A DNA stretch of 64,000 bases from Methylibium sp964622685 (GTDB lineage Bacteria; Pseudomonadota; Gammaproteobacteria; Burkholderiales; Burkholderiaceae_C): positions 1-64,000 of the forward strand of contig CAZUUU010000002.1 in NCBI GenBank assembly GCA_964622685.1, given 5' to 3'. Of the stretch, positions 16,967 through 24,864 are shown one piece after another. Each line of letters opens with the position of its first letter. Positions within the stretch are counted from its first letter, which is position 1. Under the pieces are notes generated by a model that saw only the letters and a program-made list of their open reading frames with translations, ran no database searches and was not told the origin of the DNA. Both the position numbers and the translations under genes were made by a program.

Positions 16967-17680
16967 TCATCGACAGCCTCCCGCATGTGGAGCGGCGCTC
17001 ATGCCACTACCTCCAGCCCACGCTTCTGCACCAATCGCAAAAGCTTGAGCGCTGTCCCCGTCGGCTTCTTCTGCCCGATCTCCCACTTCTGCACCGTCGA
17101 CAGACTGGTGTTCAGCAGCTTGGCAAAAACCGCTTGACTGACCCGCGACGCCTCGCGAATCTGCTTGATCTGCTCCGGCTCCAGCGGCTCCACCGGCGGC
17201 AGGCACAGGCGGTCGAACTCGCGCAGCGTGACCTGATCCATCACGCCCGCCTTGTGCAGCCCCTTGGCCGTGGTGTGCACGGCCTCGAGGATCGGTGATT
17301 TCGTCTTGCGCATCGCAATCCACCTCCATCAGTTCATCGGCACGCTGTGCCTCGGCCAGCGCTGTCGCCGTCAGCGACAGCAGGTGTGCGGCCAGCTTCT
17401 TCAAGGCTTCCTCTTCGTCCTTGTCGATGTTGCTGCGCTCGTTCCTCGGGAAGCCGTAGACGAAGAACCAGCGACTACCCTGGTTGGTGGCGACCAGGGT
17501 CCGGAAGCCGCCGCTCTTGCCCTGCCCCGGCCGCGCGATCCGCTTCTTGAACAGGCCGCCGCCGAGATCGGCGTCGTACAGGCCCTCGGTCATCTCGCGC
17601 ACCGCGGCGCACAAGCCCGGTGTCGTCAGACCCTGCTTGCGCGCCCAACGGTCGAACCATCGGGTCTTGTAGATCGCCAT
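16967..17680 (-). CDS. RelE/HigB-type toxin with out-of-frame C-terminal extension
   Basis: Residues 1 to about 122 look like a complete RelE/ParE-family toxin (MAIYKTRWFDRWARKQGL, GGLFKKRIARPGQGKSGG, RNERSNIDKDEEEALKKLA). RelE-fold toxins are usually ribosome-dependent mRNA nucleases. The reading frame then has no stop where such toxins normally end and continues for about 115 Gly/Ala-rich residues, completely enclosing the antitoxin gene in another frame. The extension is low-complexity and probably follows loss of a stop codon. The ATG at 17680 is chosen because it lies 24 bases from a perfect palindrome and begins the conserved domain. The first ~120 residues are well supported; the full length is uncertain. 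Confidence 0.8.
   Translation of the reverse strand: MAIYKTRWFDRWARKQGLTTPGLCAAVREMTEGLYDADLGGGLFKKRIARPGQGKSGGFRTLVATNQGSRWFFVYGFPRNERSNIDKDEEEALKKLAAHLLSLTATALAEAQRADELMEVDCDAQDEITDPRGRAHHGQGAAQGGRDGSGHAARVRPPVPAAGGAAGAGADQADSRGVAGQSSGFCQAAEHQSVDGAEVGDRAEEADGDSAQAFAIGAEAWAGGSGMSAAPHAGGCR
16999..17313 (-). CDS. HigA-type XRE antitoxin
   Basis: This 104-residue protein has a helix-turn-helix at about residues 47-95 (IREASRVSQAVFAKLLNTSL then STVQKWEIGQKKPTG), the pattern of antitoxins that repress their own operon. The leader GGAGG lies nine bases before its ATG. The gene lies wholly inside the long frame of the upstream toxin, offset by one base, so toxin and antitoxin are encoded in an unusual nested arrangement. 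The antitoxin neutralises the toxin and with it should bind the palindrome at 17704-17722. Confidence 0.9.
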   Translation of the reverse strand: MRKTKSPILEAVHTTAKGLHKAGVMDQVTLREFDRLCLPPVEPLEPEQIKQIREASRVSQAVFAKLLNTSLSTVQKWEIGQKKPTGTALKLLRLVQKRGLEVVA

Positions 17681-17703
17681 GCCCGGCCTCTTCGTTGCTG
17701 CAA

Positions 17704-17722
17704 TATAGCACTCAGTGCTATA
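17704..17722. promoter_or_regulatory. Perfect 19-bp operator palindrome of the toxin-antitoxin operon
   Basis: TATAGCACTCAGTGCTATA has nine-base arms around a single central C. It lies 24 bases upstream of the toxin start and overlaps where the minus-strand -10 element is expected (the outer TATA). Autorepression by the XRE antitoxin at such a dyad is standard for HigBA/RelBE systems. Confidence 0.8.
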
Positions 17723-17743
17723 GAACGAAAGGCCGTAGACGCC

Positions 17744-17764
17744 TGTCGCAACGCCGCTGCGACA
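17744..17764. promoter_or_regulatory. Candidate upstream activator site for the sigma-54 regulator
   Basis: TGTCGCA, seven bases, TGCGACA is a perfect dyad centred about 155 bases upstream of the predicted sigma-54 start site at about 17909. A weaker related sequence, TGTATCGCTGTGACA, follows at 17767-17781. Position and symmetry fit an enhancer site bound by the Fis-type HTH of the AcoR-like activator, but binding is inferred. Confidence 0.6.
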
Positions 17765-17882
17765 CCTGTATCGCTGTGACACCCGTCCGCAGCGCTGCCC
17801 CATCGCGACCTGATCGCGCAAGCCCCCTCGGCCCTCCGGGACACACCAGGCGAGCGCTGTCTATCGCAGCACATTTCCGCTC

Positions 17883-17897
17883 AGGCACAGCCTTTGC
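17883..17897 (+). promoter_or_regulatory. Sigma-54 (-24/-12) promoter of the monooxygenase gene
   Basis: AGGCACA-GCCT-TTGC matches the consensus TGGCACG-N4-TTGC with exact spacing: GG of the -24 element and GC of the -12 element are ten bases apart. It lies about 75 bases before the monooxygenase ATG. Confidence 0.75.
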
Positions 17898-17969
17898 GCT
17901 TGAGCCTCCACCGGCCCTGCAGAGGACCCGGATGTGTATCACCCAAACACAAGCACGGAGACAAGCAAG

Positions 17970-19784
17970 ATGACCGAACTCAGCAACCCCCACACCCTGT
18001 CCGTGAAGAGCTGGCTCGCCAGCCTGGGCGCGGCGCTGGAGAAGGGCGACATCGCCGGCGCGCTGGCGCTGTTCGACGACGACTGCTACTGGCGCGACCT
18101 GGTCAGCTTCACCTGGAACCTCAAGACGATGGAGGGCAAGGCGCAGATCGAGGCGATGCTGAAGGCCACGCTCGCCTCCACCAAGCCTAGCGCTTGGCAG
18201 ATCGACGGCGAAGGCGAGGACGGCGGCGGCGTCAGCCAGGCCTGGTTCACCTTCGAGACCGCCGTCGCGCGCGGCCGCGGCCTGGTGCGGCTGAAGGGCG
18301 ACAAGTGCTGGACGCTGCTGACCACGATGGTGGAGCTGAAGGGCCACGAGGAGCCCAAGGGCGAGGCCCGGCCCCGGGGCGTGAAGCACGGCGTCACGGT
18401 CGACCGCCAGTCCTGGCTGGAGGCGCGGCAACAGGAGGCCGCCGAACTCGGCTACCGGACCCAGCCCGAGGTGGTGATCATCGGCGGCGGCCAGGGTGGC
18501 ATCGCGCTCGGTGCGCGGCTGCGGCGGCTGGGCGTCAGCGCCATCATCGTGGAGAAGAACGACAAGCCCGGCGACTCCTGGCGCAAGCGCTACAAGAGCC
18601 TGTGCCTGCACGACCCGGTCTGGTACGACCACCTGCCCTACCTGCCCTTCCCCGACCACTGGCCCGTCTTCGCGCCCAAGGACAAGATCGGCGACTGGCT
18701 GGAGATGTACACCAAGGTGATGGAGCTGAACTACTGGAACTCCACCACCTGCAAGAGCGCCAGGTTCGACGAAGCCAAGGGCGAGTGGACGGTGGAGGTG
18801 GTGCGGCGCGTGGACGATGAACTGAAGCCCGTGACGCTGCGGCCGAAGCAGCTGGTGCTGGCCACCGGCATGTCGGCCGTGCCCAACATTCCCAGGTTCC
18901 CAGGGGCGGATTCCTTCCAGGGCGAGCAGCACCACTCCAGCCAGCACCCGGGGCCGGATGCGTACAAGGGCAAGAAGGTCGTCGTCATCGGCTCCAACAA
19001 CTCGGCCCACGACATCTGCGCCGCGCTGTGGGAAAAGGGCGCCGACGTCACGATGATCCAGCGCACCTCGACGCACATCGCCAGGAGCGACTCGCTGATG
19101 GAGCTGGCGCTCGGCGGGCTGTACAGCGAGCAGGCGGTGGCCAACGGCATCGACCACCACAAGGCCGACCTGATCTTCGCGTCGGTGCCGTACAAGATCA
19201 TGCACAGCTTCCACATCCCCGTGTACGAGGAGATGAAGAAGCGCGATGCCGACCTGTACGAGCGGCTCGCCAAGCGCGGCTTCATGCTGGACTTCGGCGA
19301 CGACGGCTCGGGCCTGTTCATGAAGTACCTGCGCCGCGGCTCGGGCTACTACATCGACGTGGGCGCTTCCGAGCTGGTGGCCGACGGCAAGATCAAGCTC
19401 AAGAGCGGCGTGGGGGTCGAGAAGATCAACGCCAGGTCCATCACCTTCACCGACGGCACGGAGCTGCCGGCCGACCTGATCGTCTACGCCACCGGCTATG
19501 GCTCGATGAACGGCTGGGCCGCGCAGCTCATCTCGCAGGAGGTGGCCGACAAGGTCGGCAAGTGCTGGGGCCTGGGCTCGGGCACGACCAAGGACCCCGG
19601 GCCCTGGGAGGGCGAGCTGCGCAACATGTGGAAGCCGACGCAGCAGAAGAACCTGTGGTTCCACGGCGGCAACCTGCACCAGTCGCGCCACTACTCGCAG
19701 TTCCTGTCGCTGCAGCTCAAGGCGCGCAGCGTCGGCATCCCGACGCCGGTGTACGGGCTGCCGCAGGTGCATCACCTGCGCTGA
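17970..19784 (+). CDS. Flavin-containing monooxygenase with N-terminal SnoaL-like domain
   Basis: This 604-residue protein starts with an NTF2/SnoaL-like domain (about residues 10-130: GALALFDDDCYWRDLVSFTW). The FAD Rossmann motif VVIIGGGQGGIALGARL is at about residue 160, the FMO/BVMO-type signature F-Q-G-E-Q-H-H-S at about 320, a second Rossmann motif VVVIGSNNSAHD binds NADPH, and IVYATGYG marks the C-terminal FAD contact. It should oxygenate a small organic substrate with NADPH and O2; the substrate is unknown. GGAG precedes the ATG by nine bases. Control by sigma-54 and the AcoR-like activator at 13641-15686 is inferred from the promoter. Confidence 0.9.
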   Translation: MTELSNPHTLSVKSWLASLGAALEKGDIAGALALFDDDCYWRDLVSFTWNLKTMEGKAQIEAMLKATLASTKPSAWQIDGEGEDGGGVSQAWFTFETAVARGRGLVRLKGDKCWTLLTTMVELKGHEEPKGEARPRGVKHGVTVDRQSWLEARQQEAAELGYRTQPEVVIIGGGQGGIALGARLRRLGVSAIIVEKNDKPGDSWRKRYKSLCLHDPVWYDHLPYLPFPDHWPVFAPKDKIGDWLEMYTKVMELNYWNSTTCKSARFDEAKGEWTVEVVRRVDDELKPVTLRPKQLVLATGMSAVPNIPRFPGADSFQGEQHHSSQHPGPDAYKGKKVVVIGSNNSAHDICAALWEKGADVTMIQRTSTHIARSDSLMELALGGLYSEQAVANGIDHHKADLIFASVPYKIMHSFHIPVYEEMKKRDADLYERLAKRGFMLDFGDDGSGLFMKYLRRGSGYYIDVGASELVADGKIKLKSGVGVEKINARSITFTDGTELPADLIVYATGYGSMNGWAAQLISQEVADKVGKCWGLGSGTTKDPGPWEGELRNMWKPTQQKNLWFHGGNLHQSRHYSQFLSLQLKARSVGIPTPVYGLPQVHHLR

Positions 19785-19806
19785 CACGGCCACGGCGGCG
19801 AGACCG

Positions 19807-19842
19807 CATGCCGGAATCTCCCCAGGGGGATTTCGGGATGCC
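19807..19842. terminator. Long imperfect hairpin after the monooxygenase gene
   Basis: GCATGCCGGAATCTCCCC and GGGGGATTTCGGGATGCC can pair as an imperfect stem of about 16 pairs around AG. It lies 23 bases after the monooxygenase stop. There is no strong T tract, so it may be a repeat-type hairpin that protects the transcript rather than a classic terminator. Confidence 0.5.
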
Positions 19843-19878
19843 TTGACGCACCGCAGCGTCTGCCGCAGTCTCGGCCTC

Positions 19879-20109
19879 ATGGACCGCCACCTGCTGACCC
19901 CGCTGCTGGACCTGCCCGAGACGCACCAGAAGATCCTGGGCGACTACGACGGCGCCTACTCGCTGGGCATTGGCGACGACGGCGCCTTCGTGCTGGATGT
20001 CGAGGGCCACGACCTGCAGCGCTTTCCGCAGTCGGTGACCATCGGCTTCGAGACCATCCCCGTCGTCGTGCGCGGCGGCTTCATCGCGCCCGAGGCCCGG
20101 TCGGTCTAG
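19879..20109 (+). CDS. Small conserved-looking hypothetical protein
   Basis: This 76-residue protein (MDRHLLTPLLDLPETHQKIL ...) has no signal peptide, membrane segment or recognised motif. The N-terminal helix and a beta-rich rest (FVLDVEGHDL, VTIGFETIPVVVRGGF) look like a small folded domain. An in-frame ATG at 19843 would run into the hairpin and is less likely. It is convergent with the efflux operon. Confidence 0.55.
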   Translation: MDRHLLTPLLDLPETHQKILGDYDGAYSLGIGDDGAFVLDVEGHDLQRFPQSVTIGFETIPVVVRGGFIAPEARSV

Positions 20110-20125
20110 GCGCGCGACGCCAGGG

Positions 20126-21544
20126 TCAGATCGCGGCCTCCCAGCCCCCACCCAGCGCCCGCACCAGCCCCACCGTCGCCTGGTACTGCGCGGCCTTGAC
20201 CTGCAGGGCCTGGCGGCGGTTGGCGAGTTCGCTGCGCTGCGCATCCAGCAGGTCGATCTGGCTGACCAGGCCGTTGCGGTAGCGCGAGCTGGACAGTACC
20301 GTCGCGCGGCTGGCCGCGGCCACGGCGCGCGACTGCGCGTCGGACTGCTCGGCCAGCAGGCGCAGCGCCGAGAGCTGGTCCTCGACGTCGCGGAAGGCGA
20401 CGAGCACCTGCTCGCGGTAGCCGGCCAGCGCGGCGTCCAGCTCGGCGCTGGCGTTCTGCACGCCGGCCTCGCGCCGCCCGCCGTCGAAGAGCGGTAGCGA
20501 CAGCAGCGCGCCCACGCCCCAGGAGCGCGCCGACCACTTGAACAGGTCGCCCAGCTCGGGCGAGGCATAGCCGCCGTTCGCGGTGAGCGACAGGTTGGGG
20601 AACCAGGCCCCCTGCGCGACGCCGACGCGCTGCTGCGCCGCCAGCATGGCGTGCTGCGCGGCCGACACGTCGGGCCGGCGCGCCAGCACCGTGCTCGGCA
20701 CGCCGGCCGGGATCACCGGCAGCGCGCTGCGCCAGTCGGCCGCGTCGACGCGGAAGTCCGACGCCGCGGCGCCGACCAGCACCGCGAGCCCATGCTCCAG
20801 CTCGGCGCGACGGCGGTCCAGGGCCAGGGCCTCGGATTCGGTCGCCGCGACCTGGGTGCGGATGCGCGCGACGTCCAGCTCGGCCACGTCGCCGGCGTTG
20901 TAGCGGCGCTCGATCAGATTGAGCGTGTCGCGGTAGGCGGTGACGGTGTCGCGCACCAGGCGGCGCTCCTCGTCCACCGCACGCAGCGCCAGGTAGGTCT
21001 GCGCCACGTCGGCCTGCACCAGCAGGCGCGTGCTCTGCAGCAGCGCCTCGCGCGACTGCGCGTCCAGCGCGGCGGCGCGGCTGGCGGCCTGCAGGCGGCC
21101 GAACAGGTCGACCTCGTAAGCCAGCGAGGCACCGGCGCTGACGACGGTGGCCGGGCGGTTGCCGTTGGCCGCGTCGGTGCCGCGCGAGGCACCGGCGCCG
21201 ACGCCGATCTGCGGCAGGCGGTCGGCGTCGGCGGCGCGCAGGAAGGCGCGCGCCTGTGCGAGCCGCGCCGCGGCGATCTGCACGCTGTTGTTGGCGGTGG
21301 CGGCGCGCTCGACCAGCGCGTCGAGCGTGGCGTCGTCGAAGGCCTTCCACCAGGTGCCGCGGGCCTGCGGCTCGGCCGGCGCGGCCTGGGTCCAGCGGCC
21401 GTCGCCTTCCTTGAAGGCCGCGGGCGCGGTGGGCAGCGCGGCCGGGTCGATGGCGGGAGCGGTCACGCAGCCGGCCAGCAGCAGGGCGGCGAACAGGGGC
21501 GCGAGCAGGCGCTGGTTGAGACGCTTGTTGGCAAGGATCTTCAT
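20126..21544 (-). CDS. oprC: RND efflux outer-membrane lipoprotein, NodT/OprC family
   Basis: This 472-residue protein has a lipoprotein signal ending LFAALLLAGC (lipobox Cys at about residue 23). Two repeated outer-membrane-efflux domains each have long helical hairpins (ARLAQARAFLRAADADRLPQ; ARIRTQVAATESEALALDRR) and AGVPSTVLARRPDVSAAQHA, the TolC-family RRPD motif. It forms the outer-membrane channel of the tripartite pump encoded upstream. It is the last gene of the llpE-bpeE-bpeF-oprC type operon (opcM in B. cenocepacia), 22 bases after the pump gene. Confidence 0.9.
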   Translation of the reverse strand: MKILANKRLNQRLLAPLFAALLLAGCVTAPAIDPAALPTAPAAFKEGDGRWTQAAPAEPQARGTWWKAFDDATLDALVERAATANNSVQIAAARLAQARAFLRAADADRLPQIGVGAGASRGTDAANGNRPATVVSAGASLAYEVDLFGRLQAASRAAALDAQSREALLQSTRLLVQADVAQTYLALRAVDEERRLVRDTVTAYRDTLNLIERRYNAGDVAELDVARIRTQVAATESEALALDRRRAELEHGLAVLVGAAASDFRVDAADWRSALPVIPAGVPSTVLARRPDVSAAQHAMLAAQQRVGVAQGAWFPNLSLTANGGYASPELGDLFKWSARSWGVGALLSLPLFDGGRREAGVQNASAELDAALAGYREQVLVAFRDVEDQLSALRLLAEQSDAQSRAVAAASRATVLSSSRYRNGLVSQIDLLDAQRSELANRRQALQVKAAQYQATVGLVRALGGGWEAAI

Positions 21545-21566
21545 GATCTTCTTTCTGTGACTCGGG

Positions 21567-24500
21567 TCACTCGTCGGCGCGCAGCGGCGCGGCCGGCACG
21601 GGCTTGATCGATGCGCCGCCACCGTGGGTGCCGGCAAAGGCCTCGATGTGCGGCACCTCGCCGTGCAGCTTGAGCGGCCGGTTGCCGGTCAGGCGGCGCA
21701 GCAGCACATAGAACACCGGCGTCAGGAAGAGGCCGAAGGCCGTGACGCCGATCATTCCGGCGAACACCGCGACGCCCATCGCCTGGCGCATCTCGGCCCC
21801 GGCGCCGGTGCTCAGCACCAGCGGCAGCACGCCCATCACGAAGGCCAGCGAGGTCATCAGGATCGGGCGCAGGCGCAGGCGGCTGGCCTCGATCGCGGCC
21901 TGGATCGGCGTGCGGCCGGCGAACTCCAGCTCGCGGGCGAACTCGACGATCAGGATCGCGTTCTTGGCGCTCAACCCCACCAGCACGATCAGGCCGATCT
22001 GCGTGAAGACGTCGTTGTCGCCGCCGTCCAGCCACACGCCGGTCATCGCGGCCAGCAGGCCCATGGGCACGATCATGATGATGGACAGCGGCAGCGTGAG
22101 GCTCTCGTACTGCGCCGCCAGCACCAGGAAGACCAGCAGGATGGCGAGCGGGAAGACCCACATCGCCGAGTTGCCCGCCAGGATCTCCTGGTAGGTCAGC
22201 TCGGTCCACTCGTAGCTGATGCCCGGCGGCAGCGTCTCGGCGGCGATGCGGTTCACGGCATCCTGCGCCTGGCCCGACGAATAGCCCGGGGCCGGGCCGC
22301 CGTTGATGTCGGCCGACAGGTAGCCGTTGTAGCGCATCGCGCGTTCCGGGCCGAAGCTGGGCTGCACGTTCATCAGCGCCGACAGCGGCACCATCTCGCC
22401 GGAGGCCGAGCGCACCTTCAGCAGGCCCACGTCCTCGGCGCGCGCGCGGTGCGAGGCATCGGCCTGCACGCGCACGGTGTAGGTGCGGCCGAACTTGTTG
22501 AAGTCGTTGACGTAGAGCGAGCCGAGGTAGATCTGCATCGTGTCGAACACGTCGGTCACCGCGACGCCCAGCTGGCGCGCCCGGGTGCGGTCGATGTCGG
22601 CATAGAGCTGCGGCACGTTGACCTGGTAGCTCGAGAACAGCCCCGCCAGCTCGGGCGCCTGCTGGGCCTTGGCCATGAAGGCCTTGACCGCCGCGTCCAT
22701 CGCCTCGTAGCCGAGCGAGCCGCGGTCCTCGAGCTGCAGCTTGAACCCGCCCGTGGTGCCCAGGCCCTGCACCGGCGGCGGCGGGAACATCACGACGAAG
22801 GCGTCCTCGATCTGCGCGTACTGCTGGTTGAGCTGCTGCGCGATCGCGGCGCCCGACAGATTCGGATCCTTGCGCTCGTCGAAGGGCGCCAGCGTCGCGA
22901 ACACGATGCCGGAGTTGGAGCTGTTGGTGAAGCCGTTGATCGACAGGCCGGGGAAGGACACCGCGTGCTCGACGCCGGGCTGCTTGAGCGTGATGTCGCC
23001 CATGCGGCGGATCACGTCCTCGGTGCGGTCGAGCGTGGCACCGTCGGGCAGCTGCGCGAAGCCGATCAGGTACTGCTTGTCCTGCGCCGGCACGAAGCCG
23101 CCGGGCACGGCCTTGAACAGCCCGCCGGTCACCGCCAGCAGCACGAGGTACAGCCCGACCATCACGGCCTTGCGCGAGATCGCCCGCGTCACGCCGCGGC
23201 TGTAGCCTTCGGCACCGCGCTTGAAGGCGCGGTTGAAGAGCGCGAAGAAGCGGCCGAACACGAAGTCCATGCCGCGCGTCAGCGCGTCCTTCGGCGCGCC
23301 GTGGCCCTTGAGCAGCATCGCCGCGAGCGCCGGCGACAGCGTCAGCGAGTTGATCGCCGAGATCACCGTCGAGATCGCGATCGTCAGCGCGAACTGCTTG
23401 TAGAACTGGCCGGTCAGGCCGCTGATGAAGGCCAGCGGCACGAACACCGCGATCAGCACCAGCGCGATCGCGATGATCGGCCCCGAGACCTCGCGCATCG
23501 CGCGGTAGGTCGCGTCGCGCGGCGACAGGCCGGCCTCGATGTTGCGCTCGACGTTCTCGACCACCACGATGGCGTCGTCGACCACGATGCCGATCGCCAG
23601 CACCAGGCCGAACAGGCTCAGCGCATTGATCGAGAAGCCGAACAGGTGCATCACCGCGAAGGTGCCGATCACCGACACCGGCACGGCCAGCAGCGGGATG
23701 ATGGACGCGCGCCAGGTCTGCAGGAACAGGATCACCACCAGCACCACCAGCGCCACCGCCTCGAGCAGCGTGTGGATCACCGATTCGATGGAGGCGCGCA
23801 CGAACTGCGTCGGGTCGTAGACGATCTCGTAGTCCACGCCTTCGGGCATGAACTTCTTGAGCTCGGCCATGGTCTCGCGCACGTGGTTCGAGATCTCGAT
23901 GGCGTTGGAGCCCGGCGCCTGGAAGATCGGCACCGCCACGGCCGACTTGTTGTCGAGCAGCGAGCGCAGCGCGTACTCGGCCGCGCCGAGCTCGATGCGG
24001 CCCAGGTCGCGCAGCCGCGTCACCGCGCCGTCGGCGCCGGTCTTGACGATGATGTCGCCGAACTCTTCCTCGTTCTGCAGGCGGCCCTGGGCGTTGATCG
24101 ACAGCTGCAGGTCCACGCCCGGCAGGCCCGGCGAGGCGCCCACCACGCCGGCGGCCGCCTGCACGTTCTGTTCGCGGATGGCGCGCACCACGTCGCTCGC
24201 CGACAGGCCGCGCTCGGCGACCTTCTGGGGGTCGAGCCAGACGCGCATCGAGTAGTCGCCCGAGCCGAACAGCTGCACCTGGCCCACGCCTTCGATGCGC
24301 GCCAGCCGGTCCTTGACATTGAGCACCGCGTAGTTGCGCAGGTAGGTCATGTCGTAGCGGTCGTTGGGCGACAGCAGGTGCACGACCATCGTGAGGTCGG
24401 GCGAGCTCTTGACCGTGGTGATGCCCAGGCGGCGCACTTCCTCGGGCAGGCGCGGCTCGGCCTGCGAGACGCGGTTCTGCACCAGCTGCTGGGCCTTGTC

Positions 24501-24806
24501 GGGATCGGTGCCGAGCCGGAAGGTGACGGTCAGCGTCATCAGGCCGTCGGTGGTGGCCTGGCTGCCCATGTAGAGCATGCCCTCGACGCCGTTGATGGCC
24601 TCCTCCAGCGGCGTGGCCACCGTCTCGGCGATCACCTTGGGGTTGGCGCCGGGGTACTGCGCGCGCACCACCACCGAGGGCGGCACGACCTCGGGGTATT
24701 CCGAGATCGGCAGGCCGCGCAGCGCGATCAGGCCGGCGATCAGCATCAGCAGCGACAGCACGCCGGCGAAGATCGGCCGGTCGATGAAGAATTTGGACAG
24801 GTTCAT
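21567..24806 (-). CDS. bpeF: RND multidrug efflux pump, HAE1 family (BpeF/CeoB/MexF-like)
   Basis: This 1079-residue protein is the full length of an AcrB-type permease: MNLSKFFIDRPIFAGVLSLL start, twelve predicted membrane helices in two halves, two large periplasmic loops, and the paired proton-relay aspartates in IGIVVDDAIVVVENVERN. The second half contains GLSAKNAILIVEFAREL with the relay Lys. The closest style is the MexF/BpeF/CeoB group. The gene lies between the adaptor and the outer-membrane factor, with 58 bases separating it from the adaptor stop. Confidence 0.95.
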   Translation of the reverse strand: MNLSKFFIDRPIFAGVLSLLMLIAGLIALRGLPISEYPEVVPPSVVVRAQYPGANPKVIAETVATPLEEAINGVEGMLYMGSQATTDGLMTLTVTFRLGTDPDKAQQLVQNRVSQAEPRLPEEVRRLGITTVKSSPDLTMVVHLLSPNDRYDMTYLRNYAVLNVKDRLARIEGVGQVQLFGSGDYSMRVWLDPQKVAERGLSASDVVRAIREQNVQAAAGVVGASPGLPGVDLQLSINAQGRLQNEEEFGDIIVKTGADGAVTRLRDLGRIELGAAEYALRSLLDNKSAVAVPIFQAPGSNAIEISNHVRETMAELKKFMPEGVDYEIVYDPTQFVRASIESVIHTLLEAVALVVLVVILFLQTWRASIIPLLAVPVSVIGTFAVMHLFGFSINALSLFGLVLAIGIVVDDAIVVVENVERNIEAGLSPRDATYRAMREVSGPIIAIALVLIAVFVPLAFISGLTGQFYKQFALTIAISTVISAINSLTLSPALAAMLLKGHGAPKDALTRGMDFVFGRFFALFNRAFKRGAEGYSRGVTRAISRKAVMVGLYLVLLAVTGGLFKAVPGGFVPAQDKQYLIGFAQLPDGATLDRTEDVIRRMGDITLKQPGVEHAVSFPGLSINGFTNSSNSGIVFATLAPFDERKDPNLSGAAIAQQLNQQYAQIEDAFVVMFPPPPVQGLGTTGGFKLQLEDRGSLGYEAMDAAVKAFMAKAQQAPELAGLFSSYQVNVPQLYADIDRTRARQLGVAVTDVFDTMQIYLGSLYVNDFNKFGRTYTVRVQADASHRARAEDVGLLKVRSASGEMVPLSALMNVQPSFGPERAMRYNGYLSADINGGPAPGYSSGQAQDAVNRIAAETLPPGISYEWTELTYQEILAGNSAMWVFPLAILLVFLVLAAQYESLTLPLSIIMIVPMGLLAAMTGVWLDGGDNDVFTQIGLIVLVGLSAKNAILIVEFARELEFAGRTPIQAAIEASRLRLRPILMTSLAFVMGVLPLVLSTGAGAEMRQAMGVAVFAGMIGVTAFGLFLTPVFYVLLRRLTGNRPLKLHGEVPHIEAFAGTHGGGASIKPVPAAPLRADE

Positions 24807-24864
24807 GGCGCGCTCCCTCTGCGCTGGATCGTTCGGACTTGTTGTGGGGACGGTGGCGCGGCGA

